This document shows, piece by piece, positions 34,668 to 47,849 of a DNA stretch of 64,000 bases (the first letter of the stretch is position 1; every line of letters starts with the position of its first letter). The notes under the pieces are model-generated. The model was not told the DNA's origin, did no database searches, and was given only the letters and a program-made list of their open reading frames with translations. A program made the position numbers and the translations under genes. The DNA lies in NCBI GenBank assembly GCA_032622095.1, contig CP136067.1, positions 176,612,556 to 176,676,555 on the forward strand, read 5' to 3'. The DNA is from Siphonodentalium dalli. Its lineage: Eukaryota; Mollusca; Scaphopoda; Gadilida; Siphonodentaliidae.

Positions 34668-36300
34668 GCAATGTTAACACGAAAAAAGTAGCCGTGTTCA
34701 CACGAGACAAGATGGCGTTCAACATGGCCGTCGTTTTAAAGACCAAGCACTATAAGTCAGTTTGATGCTACTTATTAAGAGAAAACCTTGACTAATGTAT
34801 ATATTATTGTGAAGCTATGACATAATGCTACCTTTTAGGGCAAAATTGGAACTCCACGTCCAAGTTAGCCACCAAAATGGCCGCCTGAAGTGGAATTGCG
34901 ACTTTATTTTTATATTGTTATGGTTAACTGATCATTGGAGCAATGAAATATGCCATTCTGTGTGTCCCAGCTCCTTCCGACCACTCAAAAATTTGATTAT
35001 ACAGAACGCTGTATAAATTTTACCAAAAATCACCATTGGGATGCTAGTCATATTTCAACAAGAAATGAGCGGAACTGTGTAATGGAAGTGAGGCCATACC
35101 ATTACTTATGATTATTCCAACTCAATGGATCCAAAATTGTCATTTTAGCTCAAAATGGCAGCCAGATTATGGAAAATGGTAGATATTGCCACAGCCTGCC
35201 CTGCAATCAGTTACATGTTGTCGTCGATGAATAAAATCGACTAATATAACTTCTATACATTGAATACAAACATCACAAACTTGACATCAAAATCAGTACC
35301 GGTATTGACTTTTCTGTTTTGACCATTTATTTTCAGTTAAATGGAACTATTTTGTGTAGCAAAGGTGTTTATTGTTTTTTGTCTGTCTTAAATGTGTCAC
35401 ATGGATGTGTTTTGGTCCAAATTACTTAAGATGGCTTGCAAAATGGTAACCTAATTTGGTAAAAAGTTTAGCTTTCACATATATCGCGAACAATATTTTC
35501 TGCTGTTCCGAAAAGGTAGCAAATTGTGACTCACTTAATTGATTATTAAACATGTTACTTAATCAACTGACAACTACAAGTTCTATTCTGCTTATCTCAG
35601 TACGTTATGGGGCATGACAAATCATTTTAAAGGTTGAATTTTGCCGAAAACTTCTTTTGGGATTCTGGCTATGTGTTTGAAAGGAAATGGGTATAACTCT
35701 CAAACGCAACTGAGAGGGACCATAATATGTGGCTACTCTGGCCCATTATCATCAGAATTGACCAACATCAGGAAAACTATTTAACGTTTCCTCATTGTGC
35801 TTTAGGTTACAGTGATGTAATTCGATTGGTAGCGCCCTCCAACGGATTTTGGACAAAGATGCAGGAGAGAATTAAAACAATTCTGGGCTCTGGTTGGTTA
35901 ATAGTAGTTTCGATATTTAAACGTATAATATACATGCAATCACTCTTGAAATTTCAGACTCCAAACAAAACATTGGCACATTGTAAAGCACGTGGTTCCT
36001 AGATTGAATTTTTTTGGTGTGAGGTAAAAAATGTCAATATTTTTTTCATGCAATTCTGACTCTAGATTAAAATCCTTGGCGATATGATTTTTTTCATGCA
36101 GAAACTTTGCGCAGATGCCAATCCTGGTGATCATGTACTCATTTATCACAATTCGTGGATAGTCAGGGCTGCAGGCCATTATATGTTAACACTGATGCCT
36201 ATGGGAAATAATTACGTCACTGTAACCATAAACTCCATCAAGGTGAAGAACTCTCTGACATGACCTCTCTATGATGCTATCGATTAACATATTCTACAGT
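34668..36300. other. Non-coding stretch
   Basis: No gene recognised on either strand; scattered 'aaaatggc' words and AT-rich spacer. The 91-codon frame at 35727..36002 resembles no known family. Confidence 0.45.
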
Positions 36301-36309
36301 TATTGTGGG

Positions 36310-36640
36310 AAGCGATAGCCACCCAAATGTATACATGTACAACCCACCATGACCACACAGTCACTCCATATATACACAAACACCACACAAATGACCATAT
36401 ATAGCCACTCGTTGTATACACATATACACCTCACACAATGACCATACACCCACACTTGTGTATATTCGTACACCCCACATTTGACCATACAGCCATGAGT
36501 AACCACGCAGGAACACCAGGTATAGTCCTATACCTGACTCATGACAATATATAGTCACCCCCTGTATAAATATCCGCCACATCCACGATCATACAGTCAC
36601 TCCATATATATATCTATTCACCTTACTATTGGCCATAACT
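36310..36640 (+). repeat. Degenerate minisatellite (ATGACCATA / ACACC)
   Basis: Irregular repetition of 'gaccatacag', 'cactccatatata' and 'acaccccaca' with a rough period of 50-60 bases. The minus-strand Val/Tyr/Cys-rich frames over it are repeat artefacts. Confidence 0.7.
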
Positions 36641-37560
36641 TCATAACGAGCTCGATAAAAGATTGGAGATTATATGATGTAAGTTGTGTTATGTATTTAT
36701 TCTACACCGTTGTGTCAAATAAGTTCAATCACTGCCACATCCATTGCATGATACTATAGCTGCTTGTATTTTCATTTGTCTGGTGAATAACCAGTACGTA
36801 GGCCTAATGGTCGTCCGGCTTTTATTCCACCAGAGGTATACACTGACATGTACTCAATGGCTTGGATTCCTTCGCGCCAATTGATGGGTGGGGATTAACA
36901 TTAAAAACGGTTTGTTTAGTTTATTTTGGTGTTTAAAGGCCCACTTAATTTTCGAGTCGCCGATTATATTTTTTATAGTGACTTGATATAAGGTTTTAAT
37001 AACAATTTATGTCTTAAAATATGATTAAAATACTATAATTCATCACTATGTGAAACATCTGTGTCTCAGAAGATGCCCACACTGGCCCCACAGAGAAATA
37101 GAAAACTGCCGAAATCCCATAGAATGACCCCCCCCCCCCTCTGGCACCCAGAATGCAACAGAATTCAAACTTGTTCAATGGAAGGGGAAGAACTCTATCT
37201 TTAATATATAGAGTTATTCCCCCTGCATTGAAAATAATACTGATTTTTACTTCAATCTTGATGACAAAACGCGTTGGCAACTCAATAAAAACAACATGTC
37301 CCGAGTGTATTACACCGGATAAGTTGATAATACAATGTTTTGGAGCTTCCTCTTCAAATGGTATATAATATGGCATATATATTTTATATAATGTAATCTG
37401 GGGGTTCGAAAATTAAGTGAGACTTTAAGCCCTTAAAATTGTGTCACACCGTCATTATTCTGTCAGTTCTGTTGAAGAGGAAAAGACAGCGCACGCAGGT
37501 GGTCAATTCCAACGGCCAGTATTAACCATTTCATGACGGGAGCTGCGTTGGTGCCGCATT
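36641..37560. other. Non-coding stretch
   Basis: No recognised gene. It includes a C12 run near 37128. Confidence 0.4.
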
Positions 37561-37565
37561 AAAGA

Positions 37566-37675
37566 TCATGTGCCAGTGCATTATCATATATGCGAGTCTC
37601 TATAGGGAGCTTACAAGATCAATGTAAATATATATAGGTAGCCAATGTGCATTCTCTTATATATATGCGAGGCGC
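37566..37675. repeat. Diverged hairpin of TTAA MITE family 2
   Basis: 'gtgccagtgcatta.catatatgcgag' and 'attctcttatatatatgcgaggcg' resemble the arms of the 23408 and 59645 hairpins, but pairing is poor. Confidence 0.5.
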
Positions 37676-37909
37676 CATACATATTTCCATGTTTCCTCCG
37701 TGTGGATGTTGAATGAACAAAAAGTACTTTTATCAGTTCATCTTGATCTTTACGAATATTGGAACCCTTCAATCCGATTACACTACTCCTAGTGAACTTA
37801 AAATTGAGGAAGGAGGACATTTCTTTTCATGGGCTATATATATATATAAGCCCTTAAAGATTTGTACAGTACACGTGCACCGTGCTGTACCATGTAGATT
37901 TGGTCTATT

Positions 37910-38338
37910 TACCTTACGTTACCTTACGCCTGTAGTGGACGTTGGCGGTCTGCCACTATATCCACCTCACATAATCACATTGTGTTATTTGACCGTATTC
38001 GGCTGCATCTCTAGGCATATTTGGGTTGTATGGTTGAAAATCAGTCACCAATTCCGCTTTATAGTCATATTTAACATCCTGATTCTTCCAATGATGATCT
38101 AGTCTGTTTTTGAATTGGTTTATATCTTCAGCATACACCACTTCGTCTGGTAGATTGTTCCAAGTTGTGACCACTCTTTGGCTGAATGTATATTTTCTAA
38201 CGTCATAGTTAAATCTTTCCTTGTACAATTTATAGTTGTGGCCTCTGGTCCGAGATTCGGTGTTTCTTGTAAGAATGTTTTATACTTCCGGATCGTAGCA
38301 GTTGAGTATTTTGAAACATTCAATCATATCACCTCGGT
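37910..38338 (-). pseudogene. LINE ORF2, 3' part (same copy as 40107 and 48618)
   Basis: The minus strand reads RGDMIECFKILNCYDPEV, one in-frame stop, then RGHNYKLYKERF and FSQRVVTTWNNLPDEVV followed by FKNRLDHHW. This is the standard C-terminal signature of CR1/Jockey-type non-LTR ORF2 proteins. A short GTAAGGTAA repeat near 37915 may be its 3' tail. The upstream part of the same frame continues at 40114, beyond the hAT-like insertion. The stop and the two insertions make it inactive. Confidence 0.85.
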
Positions 38339-40106
38339 TAGAGCCAGAAGCCGCCATCGCACGCCGCCGCCGCCAGCCATATTGGCCACAAGCCACCGCC
38401 AGTCATATTATCTCTAACGCCAGCCACATCTAAAAATCTCCGCCGCCGGAATTGTAAAATGGCTGAGCCGTCTGCATGGGCTTATATGTCAAGCACAACT
38501 GTACTGTGAATCGCAAAGAACTAAACCGCATTGCCTAATATTGGCATACTCGCATGGACACGGAATGGTTGTTATATTATCAGAACACCGGGCCCCTTAA
38601 TGTGGAATAGACTATCCCAATGCATGTTTTCATATAACTGAATAGGCGCATCCATTCGGTATTGAAAGGGTTAAAATATAAATTGTTTATATCGACAACA
38701 TCCAGTCTCAGACATCGCTGGCATTTGTCAATATATACACATAAGAATAGAAAATAGTTGGAAATATTATATATCATTACTATCGGGTTCATCATTCAAT
38801 GATGCATGCATATATATAGAATACACCCATAGTAGCCGAGAATAACAAATTTTCACCACGAGTGGTATTGTGGTTTTAACCACGAGCCTTTGGCGAGTGG
38901 TTAAAACCACAATTCCACGAGTGGTGAATTTTTTTTATTCTCGGCTACTATGGGTGTATTTTGTTTATACCATAATTATTATTCTTCGTTCGCTTCGTAA
39001 ATGTATTTCTACTCTGTTGACCAGTGACTGTTAACATGTATGTGCACCGAGTGACCCAAATATGTTAAGCTATCATGAATGTGGGTCACGCGTAGTAATA
39101 CATATTTCTAGGAAATTCGGTGATCCGCCACTTTCTTGGGTATCAGTCAGCTGATGTGAACACACATTCAGATTTCCCACATTGCAGATACCATTAACAA
39201 TCTATACGTTGTTGTCAAAATGTAAGCCGTCGTTCGCTTTAAACGCGGAAAGGCAGACGAACACGTGCGTTTTGTTTACATTTTCAACAGCTATCGCCGA
39301 CCTGTATAAAACGTGTACTTTGTCGGTGCATGCACATAGAATAAACATCTTTAAATTAACTTTAATGTGTCATTTTTTGACAAGTAAACCCAGTAAATGG
39401 AATTGGATAGTATATATCTCTGTGTTTAGACCACTTATCGCATTTCAGTGTGTTTTGAGTCGGAAAAATTGTGTATTTACTTCGCGAAGCGGGCGTGACG
39501 AAACATTGGGCTAAATTTCGACAGCGAGGTCACCAGAGGTCAAATGACGGGTCGTTCTACTATGGGTATAAACTTTCAACACATAAAGTGCCGTTGAAAC
39601 ATTTACACAACAGTATAAATTTATACCAATAGTAGGAATCGTTATACCCACAGTAGGATGTAAAGATGAAATTTACAAAACAGGTGTTATATTACACACA
39701 GTAGCATAGCCAATTATGGTATAAATCGCAATATGGCAGTGATGATAGCAGTCTGAAGTCGACAGAAGTCCCAATGTAACTTATACCGATTAGATGGGGA
39801 ACTACATAGTATATCCATGCCAGTCCTTCGTGAATTTCGCCATAATGGAAAAGCCCAACATCAAAAGATTACGTGTGGTCTGGAATTCTACGGGTTCACC
39901 ACAAACGCTAAAAAAAACGGCGTCTATAACCGGGGATTAGGAACATTTCGGAAGCGAAAATACGCTGAATGATAACATCTCAGCCGGCTGAGCCGCCATA
40001 TTTCGTCAGCCACGAACGTCGTGACCGAGCCGGCTTAGCTAGCTAACCAGCCACGAATTTCAGTTGAGCCAGCCGTGAAAACTATTTGTCGTGGCTTCGG
40101 GGTCTA
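38339..40106. mobile_element. hAT-like element, 8-bp TSD ACCTCGGT, inside the LINE
   Basis: ACCTCGGT is present at 38331..38338 and 40107..40114. The ends are imperfectly inverted (tagagccagaagccgcc against tagaccccgaagccac). Its right part is the repeat seen at window start and at 3871. It carries a nested hairpin-bearing element at 38820..39725. No transposase frame was found, so it is non-autonomous. An 8-bp TSD with TAGA-type ends suits hAT. Confidence 0.85.
38820..38960. repeat. Long hairpin (aatacacccatagtag family)
   Basis: Arms of about 60 bases from aatacacccatagtagccga to its complement, with core 'ccacgagcctttggcgagtgg'. It follows the same plan as the hairpin at 13752..13893, in inverse orientation, and is followed by ttgtttatacca in both. 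Confidence 0.85.
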
Positions 40107-40665
40107 ACCTCGGTGGCTTCTGTACATCAGGGTTGGTAGTTCCATTTTTCTTAGTCTATCCTCGTATCCCATATATTTTAGTCCTGGTACTAGTTTTGTT
40201 GCTCTCTTTTGAACTTTTTTCATTGGAACTGTGTTTTTTTTAGATATGGTCTCCAAGCAGGTTGAGCATATTCGAGTAATGGTCTTACCAGTCCTTTATA
40301 TAGTTTTGCCATTGTAGTATAGTCTAAGTAGGTGAATGATCTTCTAATGGCTCCAAGAACACTGTTGGCTTTCTATATTTTCTCGTTGATGTGGTCCTCA
40401 AATGATAGATTTCTGTCTGTGGTTACTCCTATGTCCTTTTCTTTTTCCACCTGTTTTAATTTATTTTCACTCCCATTCTTGTCTTTCAAGTTGTAATTTG
40501 GCTGATACTCCTCTTTTCCAACATTCATGACAACACATTTTTCTGGATGGAATCTTAGTAACCAGTTGTTTGACCACATTTGGAGTTCATCGAGATCGCT
40601 TCGTAGTGTGTCCATATCATTTTCGTCTGTTATCTCCTTATAAATCTTTGTATCATCTGCAAACA
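40107..40665 (-). pseudogene. LINE reverse transcriptase, middle part
   Basis: From the junction inward, the minus strand reads MFADDTKIYKEI (catalytic ADD at about 40653..40661), LQMWSNNWLLRFHPEKC, a GVT-type strand, HINEKIQKANSVLGAIRRSF, LYKGLVRPLLEYAQPAW, and ends ELPTLMYRSHRG at the 8-bp target duplication. These are RT domain blocks from the active site to the thumb, in correct order. At least one frameshift or stop lies near 40200..40380. The upstream fingers/palm part is at 48618..48915. Confidence 0.88.
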
Positions 40666-40869
40666 TGTTGGCGCCGCGCAATAACATCGCCCACCGCCCG
40701 TCCTATCATACCAATTTTTTTTTTATTGGGTTGTTTGGGGTGGCTGACCCCGGGATTGTCGAAAGGGCCGCAGGGCCCTTTCCTTAATCCCTCATGTTAT
40801 TGCCTTTAAATTAGATACGAAAAAAAAAGAAAAGAAGAGGAATCTAGCATTTTACAAAGTATTATTGGG

Positions 40870-43430
40870 TCCGTGAAGTTAGCACAACATTCAACATTCA
40901 ACATTCGTTCAACATTCGCGTGAAGTTGGCACAACATTCAACATTCAACATTCGTTCAACATTCGAATTTTCTTGTACATTTGTTTTTGAACGTGAATGG
41001 ATTGAGTGGGTCGTATATATAGCACCCTTGTCAAAATTAGAGTATTCGATACTTCGATGCTCATTTTTGAGCAATTTTAACGTTCGATTTTTCTTGTACA
41101 TAAATTGTTTTAATGTGAATGGATTTAGTGGGTCGTATACATAGCACTCCTATATATCAAAATGAGTATTGGATACATCGACGCTCATTTTTGAGCAATT
41201 TCAAATCACGCTCATTTTTGAGCAATTTCAATTCCGGGGGAAAGAGGGGGCACATCATATACGCATGATCGGATCGGGCCCATATATGCAGGCATTATAC
41301 CCTGATGGTACTTTAATTCTCCATCGGGCCCACGCCTAGCATGTCTGGTTTTCGCTGGCGAATGTAGAACAGAAAGAACATGCAACATTCGTTCAACATT
41401 CGCGTGAAGTTGGCACAACATTCAACATTCAACATTCGTTCAACATTCAAATTTTCTTGTACATTTGTTTTTGAACGTGAATGGATTGAGTGGGTCGTAT
41501 ATATAGCACCCTTGTCAAAATTAGAGTATTCGATACTTCGATGCTCATTTTTTAGCAATTTTAACGTTCGAGTTTTCTTGTACATAAATTGTTTTAATGT
41601 GAATGGATTTAGTGGGTCGTATACATAGCACTCCTATATATCAAAATGAGTATTGGATACATCGACGCTCATTTTTGAGCAATTTCAAATCACGCTCATT
41701 TTTGAGCAATTTCAATTCCGGGGGAAAGAGGGGGCACATCATATACGCATGATCGGATCGGGCCCATATATGCAGGCATTATACCCTGATGGTACTTTAA
41801 TTCTCCATAGGGCCCACGCCTAGCATGTCTGGTTTTCGCTGACGAATGTTGAACAGAAAGAAAATGCAACATTCGTTCAACATTCGCGTGAAGTTGGCAC
41901 AACATTCAACATTCGAATTTTCTTGTACATTTGTTTTTGAACGTGAATGGATTGAGTGGGTCGTATATAGCACCCCTATCAAAATTAGAGTATTCGATAC
42001 TTCGATGCTCATTTTTGAGCAATTTTAACATTCGATTTTGCTTGTACATAAATTGTTTTAATGTGAATGGATTTAGTGGGTCGTATACATAGCACTCCTA
42101 TCAAAATGAGTATTGGATACCTCGACGCTCATTTTTGAGCAATTTCAAATCACGCTCATTTTTGAGCAATTTCAATTCCGGGGGAAAGAGGGGGCACATC
42201 ATATACGCATGATCGGATCGGGCCCATATATGCAGGCATTATACCCTGATGGTACTTTAATTATCAATAGGGCCCACGCCTAGCATGTGTGGTTTTCGCT
42301 GGCGAATGTTGAACAGAAAGAACATGCAACATTCGTTCAACATTCGCGTGAAGTTGGCACAACATTCAACATTCAACATTCGTTCAACATTCGAATTTTC
42401 TTGTACATTTGTTTTTGAACGTGAATGGATTGAGTGGGTCGTATATATAGCACCCTTGTCAAAATTAGAGTATTCGATACTTCGATGCTCATTTTTGAGC
42501 AATTTTAACATTCGATTTTTCTTGTGCATAAATTGTTTTAACGTGAATGGATTTAGTGGGTCGTATATATAGCACTCCTATCAAAATGAGTATTCGATAC
42601 TTCGATGCTCATTTTTGAGCAAATTTAACATTCGATTTTTTCTTGTGCATAAATTGTTTTAACGTGAATGGATTTAGTGGGTCGTATATATAGCACTCCT
42701 ATCAAAATGAGTATTCGATACTTCGATGCTCATTTTTGAGCAATTTTAACTTTCGATTTTTCTTGTACATAAATTGTTTTAACGTGAATGGATTTAGTGG
42801 GTCGTATATAGCACCCCTATCAAAATTAGAGTATTCGATACTTCGATGCTCATTTTTGAGCAATTTTAACATTCGATTTTGCTTGTACATAAATTATTTT
42901 AATGTGAATGGATTTAGTGGGTCGTATACATAGCACTCCTATCAAAATTAGTATTGGATATATACCTCGACGCTCATTTTTGAGCAATTTCAAATCACGC
43001 TCATTTTTGAGCAATTTCAATTCCGGGGAAAAGAGGAGGCACATCATATACGCATGATCGGATCGGGCCCATATATGCAGGAATTATACCCTGATGGTAC
43101 TTTAATTCTCCATAGGGCCCACGCCTAGCATGTCTGGTTTTCGCTGACGAATGTTGAACAGAAAGAACATGCAACATTCGTTCAACATTCGCGTGAAGTT
43201 GTCACAACATTCAACATTCAACATTCGTTCAACATTCGAATTTTCTTGTACATTTGTTTTTGAACGTGAATGGATTGAGTGGGTCGTATATATAGCACCC
43301 CTATCAAAATTAGAGTATTCGATACTTCGATGCTCATTTTTGAGCAATTTTAACATTCGATTTTTCTTGTGCATAAATTGTTTTAACGTGAATGGATTTA
43401 GTGGGTCGTATATGAGTATTCGATATTTTT
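40870..43430 (+). repeat. Foldback left arm: ~480-bp units with ~120-bp subunits
   Basis: The block 'ggttttcgctg.cgaatgt.gaacagaaag' recurs at about 41348, 41832, 42291 and 43137. The longer third unit contains four subunits of 'tgctcatttttgagcaattt' to 'ggatttagtgggtcgtat' (about 42490, 42608, 42729, 42849). Open frames such as 42285..42572 are repeated with the DNA and are not genes. Confidence 0.85.
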
Positions 43431-43438
43431 TAACAAAC

Positions 43439-43523
43439 CGCGAAAGAGTCGGAACTTAATTGACAGAGACGAAACCGGAAGGGTGATAGAATCGATTCTG
43501 GTGAAACAGTTTCCCCCCCAGTG
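43439..43523. mobile_element. Right-end fragment of the 29846..31133 family
   Basis: 'gcgaaagagtcggaacttaa' to 'gtgaaacagtttccccc' and cagtg matches the last ~90 bases of that element. The rest is absent. Confidence 0.8.
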
Positions 43524-44102
43524 TGACTACTTCGGGTGAAAATTTATTGACGATTCTTTTGTTCTTGTATGGTTGACAACCCCAGAAGTGGCTAGAGTGT
43601 GCACCGAATTGATTAAATTTGTTTGAAATCGGTTTGTTCCAGGTGCAAATGTTCAAAAAGCAAACTTCCATGTACGGAGTTGTGCAGATGTGGTTGTGAG
43701 TAGTGAATTGTTCAATTCAGTTTATTAAAACAAAGTATATTTTCAAATTTACTGATCCCATCTTCCCACCACATGGCCCCCTGGAGTATATCTGAGCAAC
43801 AATATAACACTCAAAAGTATACATATGCATATATATTATTGAATCTGCGCTATTCGCATGATTGTGTTTCATGTTCTGTTGCTGAAATAATTGAGGACAC
43901 TATATGATACAAGGAAATAATATTATTTCTTACTCCGAACTCAACTATACTTTCCGGTATACGCTTCAATCATTTTGTGTATAATTGGACATACAACACT
44001 GAATTTAAGTATTGGTAAATTGAATACGAGGCCTAATGATGAAGATATGTTGCAGAATACCTTCCATATGTTCTTGTTTTTGAGAAATAAATTGAGTTTG
44101 AT
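43524..44102. other. Loop sequence of the foldback, no recognised content
   Basis: AT-rich, no gene. Confidence 0.4.
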
Positions 44103-45581
44103 GAGTATGGGGTCTGTCATTTAGTGTTTCCTAATTTCGTGGTAAATCCTCTACTAAACTATTTTTTTATTTGTAAACATCTCGACATACAAATTTTTAT
44201 TCAATTGATCCAACCATATAGTAGTGTCGCAAATAGAATTGATGACATCAGGGTCATTCTAGGTTGGTTATTGAGCATTTACAGAATGAAACACAGTCTG
44301 AGAATAATTTCATTTATTTTATATAGCACATATTCTACCTCATATTTCTACCAGAACGAACAATACTACTTCACCTTTAATGTGCATAACTCTTCCACAG
44401 AAGTTATTCCATCGAATAATGAACACATAGTTGATATCTCTCTTATATTATCTCGAAAATTGTAAAGTATTTTTTTTTTAAATAAGGAAAAAACCCAATT
44501 TCTCATGTTTTGGCCGCCATTTTGGCATCCATCTTGAATAATTGTGGTCATTTTTCAACTAAAAGTCGCGGTTGTCATTCTATGAACACTAATAATAGAA
44601 AGTGTCGAGGAATTCGTTATGTTTACCATATCAAATCAAGAAGCAAATCTAATAGGTGTGCCACCGTCAAACCGGCGGCCATCTTGGACGCCATCTTGAA
44701 TTTTCGGCTCTACGTCGGTCGAAAAGTTGGTTCTTGAAAAATTCCTAGACTAGATATGCTGTCCTACAAGATACTAAAAAATGGCGCTTTTATCCGACTT
44801 GTATCGATCCGAGCATTTTTTGTCACTAACTACCTACACTGAGTATGGGGTCTGTCATTTAGTGTTTCCTAATTTCGTGGTAAATCCACTACTAAATTGA
44901 TTTTTTATTTGTAAACATCTCGACATACAAATTTTTATTCAATTGATCCAACCATATAGTAGTGTCGCAAATAGAATTGATGACATCAGGGTCATTCACG
45001 GTTGGTTATTAAGCATTTACAGAATGAAACACAGTCTGAGAATAATTTCATTTATTTTATATAGCACATATTCTACCTCACATTTCTACCAGAACGAACA
45101 ATACTACTTCACCTTTAATGTGCATAACTCTTCCACAGAAGTTATTCCATCGAATAATGAACACATAGTTGATATCTCTCTTATATATTATCTCGAAAAT
45201 TGTAAAATATTTTTTAAAACAATAAGGAAAAAAAAAAAATTCTCATGTTTTGGCCGCCATTTTGGCATCCATTTTTAATAATTGTGGCCATTTTTCAACT
45301 AAAAGTCGCGGTTGTCATTCTATGAACACTAATATTAGATAGTGTTGAGGAATTCGTTATATTTACCATATCAAATCAAGAAGCAAATATATTAGGTGTG
45401 CCACCGTCAAACCGGCGGCCATCTTGGATGCCATCTTGAATTTTCGGCTCTACGTCGGTCGAAAAGTTGGTTCTTGAGAAAATTCCTAGACTAGAGATGC
45501 TGTCCTACAAGATACTAAAAAATGGCGCTTTTATCCGACTTGTATCGATCCGATCATTTTTTGTCACTAACTACCTACACT
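44103..45581 (+). repeat. Tandem duplication of a 738-bp unit
   Basis: Unit 1 44103..44840 and unit 2 44841..45581 are almost identical, both starting gagtatggggtctgtcattt and both ending ttgtcactaactacctacac. The internal frame of about 110 codons is present in both units but has differing ends and no known family. Confidence 0.9.
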
Positions 45582-46716
45582 ATGGGTGGCACCGCACGAA
45601 ATGCAAGGATCCACGGTTCGCCGCCATGGTTCTGGCTACGCAGCCGATTTAGTAACAAAAAGTGCAATTTTGACACCCCATGCACGACTTCAGCCCAATT
45701 TTCGAAAATGTGGAAGGGACTGCATGGTCGCGTTACTTTCCTATAGATGCCCGCTGGGTGGCACCGCACGGAAATACAAGGATTCCCGGGTGGCCACCAC
45801 GACTCTGGCTACGCAGCCGATTTAGTAACGAAAAGTGCTATTTTGACACCCCATGCACGACTTCAGCCCAATTTTCGAAAATTTGGCAGGGGCTGCATGG
45901 TCGCGTGACTTTCCTATAGATGCCCGCTGGATGGCACCGCACGGAAATACAAGGATTCCCGGGTGGCCACCATGACTCTGGCTACGCAGCCGATTTAGTA
46001 ACGAAAAGTGCTATTTTGACACCCCCATGCACGACTTCAGCCCAATTTTCGAAAATTTGGAAGGGGCTGCATGGTCGCGTGACTTTCCTATAGATGCCCG
46101 CTGGGTGGCACCGCACGGAAATAAAAGGATTCCCGGGTGGCCAACATGACTCTGGCTACGCAGCCGATTTAGTTACTAAAAGTGCTATTTTGACACCCCA
46201 TGCACGACTTCAGCCCAATTTTCGAAAATTTGGAGGGGCTGCATGGTCGAGTGACATTCCAATAGATGCCCGCTGGGTGGCACCGCACGAAAATACAAGG
46301 ATTCCCGGGTGGCCACCATCACTCTGGCTACGCAGCCGATTTAGTAACGAAAAGTGCTATTTTGACACCCCATGCACGACTTCAGCCCAATTTTCGAAAA
46401 TTTGAAAGGGGCTGCATGGTCGCGTGACTTTCTTATAGATGCCCGCTGGGTGGCACCGCACGAAAATACAAGGATTTCCCGGGTGGCCACCATGGTTCTG
46501 GCTACGCAGCCGATTTAGGAACAAAAAATGCAATTTTAGCTCCATGCACGACTTCAGCCCAATGTTCGAAAATTTGGCAGGGGCTGCATGGTCGCGTGAC
46601 TTTCTTATAGATGCCCGCTGGGTGTCACCGAACGAAAATACAAGGATTCCCGGGTGGTCACCGTGGCTCTGGCTACGCAGCCGATTTAGTAACAAAAGTG
46701 CAATTTTAGGAGAATA
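45582..46716 (+). repeat. ~174-bp satellite, about 6.5 units
   Basis: 'gggtggcaccgcacg' recurs at about 45583, 45758, 45930, 46105, 46276, 46448 and 46619. Each unit contains ggctacgcagccgatttagt and tgcacgacttcagcccaatt. The unit length is a multiple of 3 with few stops, so long frames appear on both strands by chance. Confidence 0.9.
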
Positions 46717-46749
46717 GGGAACTGGGAACTGGGAACGGAATTCATGGAG

Positions 46750-47845
46750 CTAAAAAAAGAGCATCGAATACTCTATTTATATTGAAAGGATTGCTATATA
46801 TACGACCCACTTAATCCATTCACGTTAAAAAAACTTATATACAAAAAAAATTCGAATGTTGAACGAATGTTAAATGTTGAATGTTGTTCCAACTTCATAC
46901 GAATGTTCTTTCTGTTCAACATTCGCCAGCGAAAACCACACATGCTAGGCGTGGGCCTATGGACAAACAAGTAAAGTACCATCAGGGTAAATCCCTGCAT
47001 ATATGGGCCCGATCCGATCATGCGTATATGATGTGCCCCCTCTCTCCCCCGGAATTGAAATTGCTCAAAAATTAGCGTCGATGTATCCAATACTCATTTT
47101 GATAGGAGTGCTATATATACGACCCACTAAATCCATTCAAGTTAAAACAATTTACGTACAAGAAAAATCGAATGTTAAAATTGCTCAAAAATGAGCATCG
47201 AAGTATCGAATACTCTAATTTTGATAGGAGTGCTATATATACGACCCACTTAATCCATTCACGTTAAAAAAAACTTATGTACAAGAAAATTCGAATGTTG
47301 AACGAATGTTGAATGTTGAATGTTGTGCCAACTTCACGCGAATGTTGAACGAATGTTGAATGTTCTTTCTGTTCAACATTCGCCAGCGAAAACCACACAT
47401 GATAGGCGTGGGCCCTATGGAGAATTAAAGTACCATCAGGGTACAATGCCTCCATATATGGGCCCGATCCGATCATGCGTATATGATGTGCCCCCTCTCT
47501 CCCCCGGAATTGAAATTGCTCAAAAATGAGCGTCGAAATATCGAATACTCATTTTGATAGGAGTGCTGTATATACGACCCACTAAATCCATTCACGTTAA
47601 AACAATTTACGTACAAGAAAATCGAATGTTAAAATTGCTCAAAAATGAGCATCGAAGTATCGAATACTCTAATTTTGATAGGAGTGCTATATATACGACC
47701 CACTTAATCCATTCACGTTAAAAAAGACTTATGTACAAGAAAATTCGAATGTTGAACGAATGTTGAATGTTGAATGTTGTGCCAACTTCACGCGAATGTT
47801 GAACGAATGTTGAATGTTGAATGTTGTGCTAACTTCACGGACCCG
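46750..47845 (-). repeat. Foldback right arm
   Basis: Reverse complement of left-arm sequence, about 1.1 kb, with two full units and terminal attcaacattc repeats. It ends acttcacggaccc. Confidence 0.85.
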
Positions 47846-47849
47846 GTAT

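Larger units (their letters stand above)
40867..47845. mobile_element. 7 kb foldback element, 8-bp TSD GTATTATT
   Basis: The ends gggtccgtgaagttagcaca are inverted, and GTATTATT flanks at 40859..40866 and 47846..47853 (the right end has one extra G). The left arm (to about 43430) and right arm (about 46750..47845) are inverted arrays of the same sequences: caacattcgttcaacattcg, ggatttagtgggtcgtat and tgctcatttttgagcaattt. The loop 43430..46750 holds unrelated duplications and a satellite. Internally repetitive inverted arms with an 8-bp TSD resemble sea-urchin TU and Drosophila FB foldbacks. No transposase seen. Confidence 0.85.

Noticed and set aside
34711-34764. Possible start of a gene (atggcgttcaacatggccgt)
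   Set aside because: The frame ends after 17 codons and no following exon or family match was found; 'aagatggc' words are common in the local repeats.
37956-38323. Two overlapping minus-strand frames as separate genes
   Set aside because: One carries the LINE C-terminus and the other is its shadow.
41313-43374. Several ~90-aa frames with the same sequence (RSIEYSNFDKGAIYTTHS)
   Set aside because: They are phase-shared readings of the foldback arm repeats on both strands.
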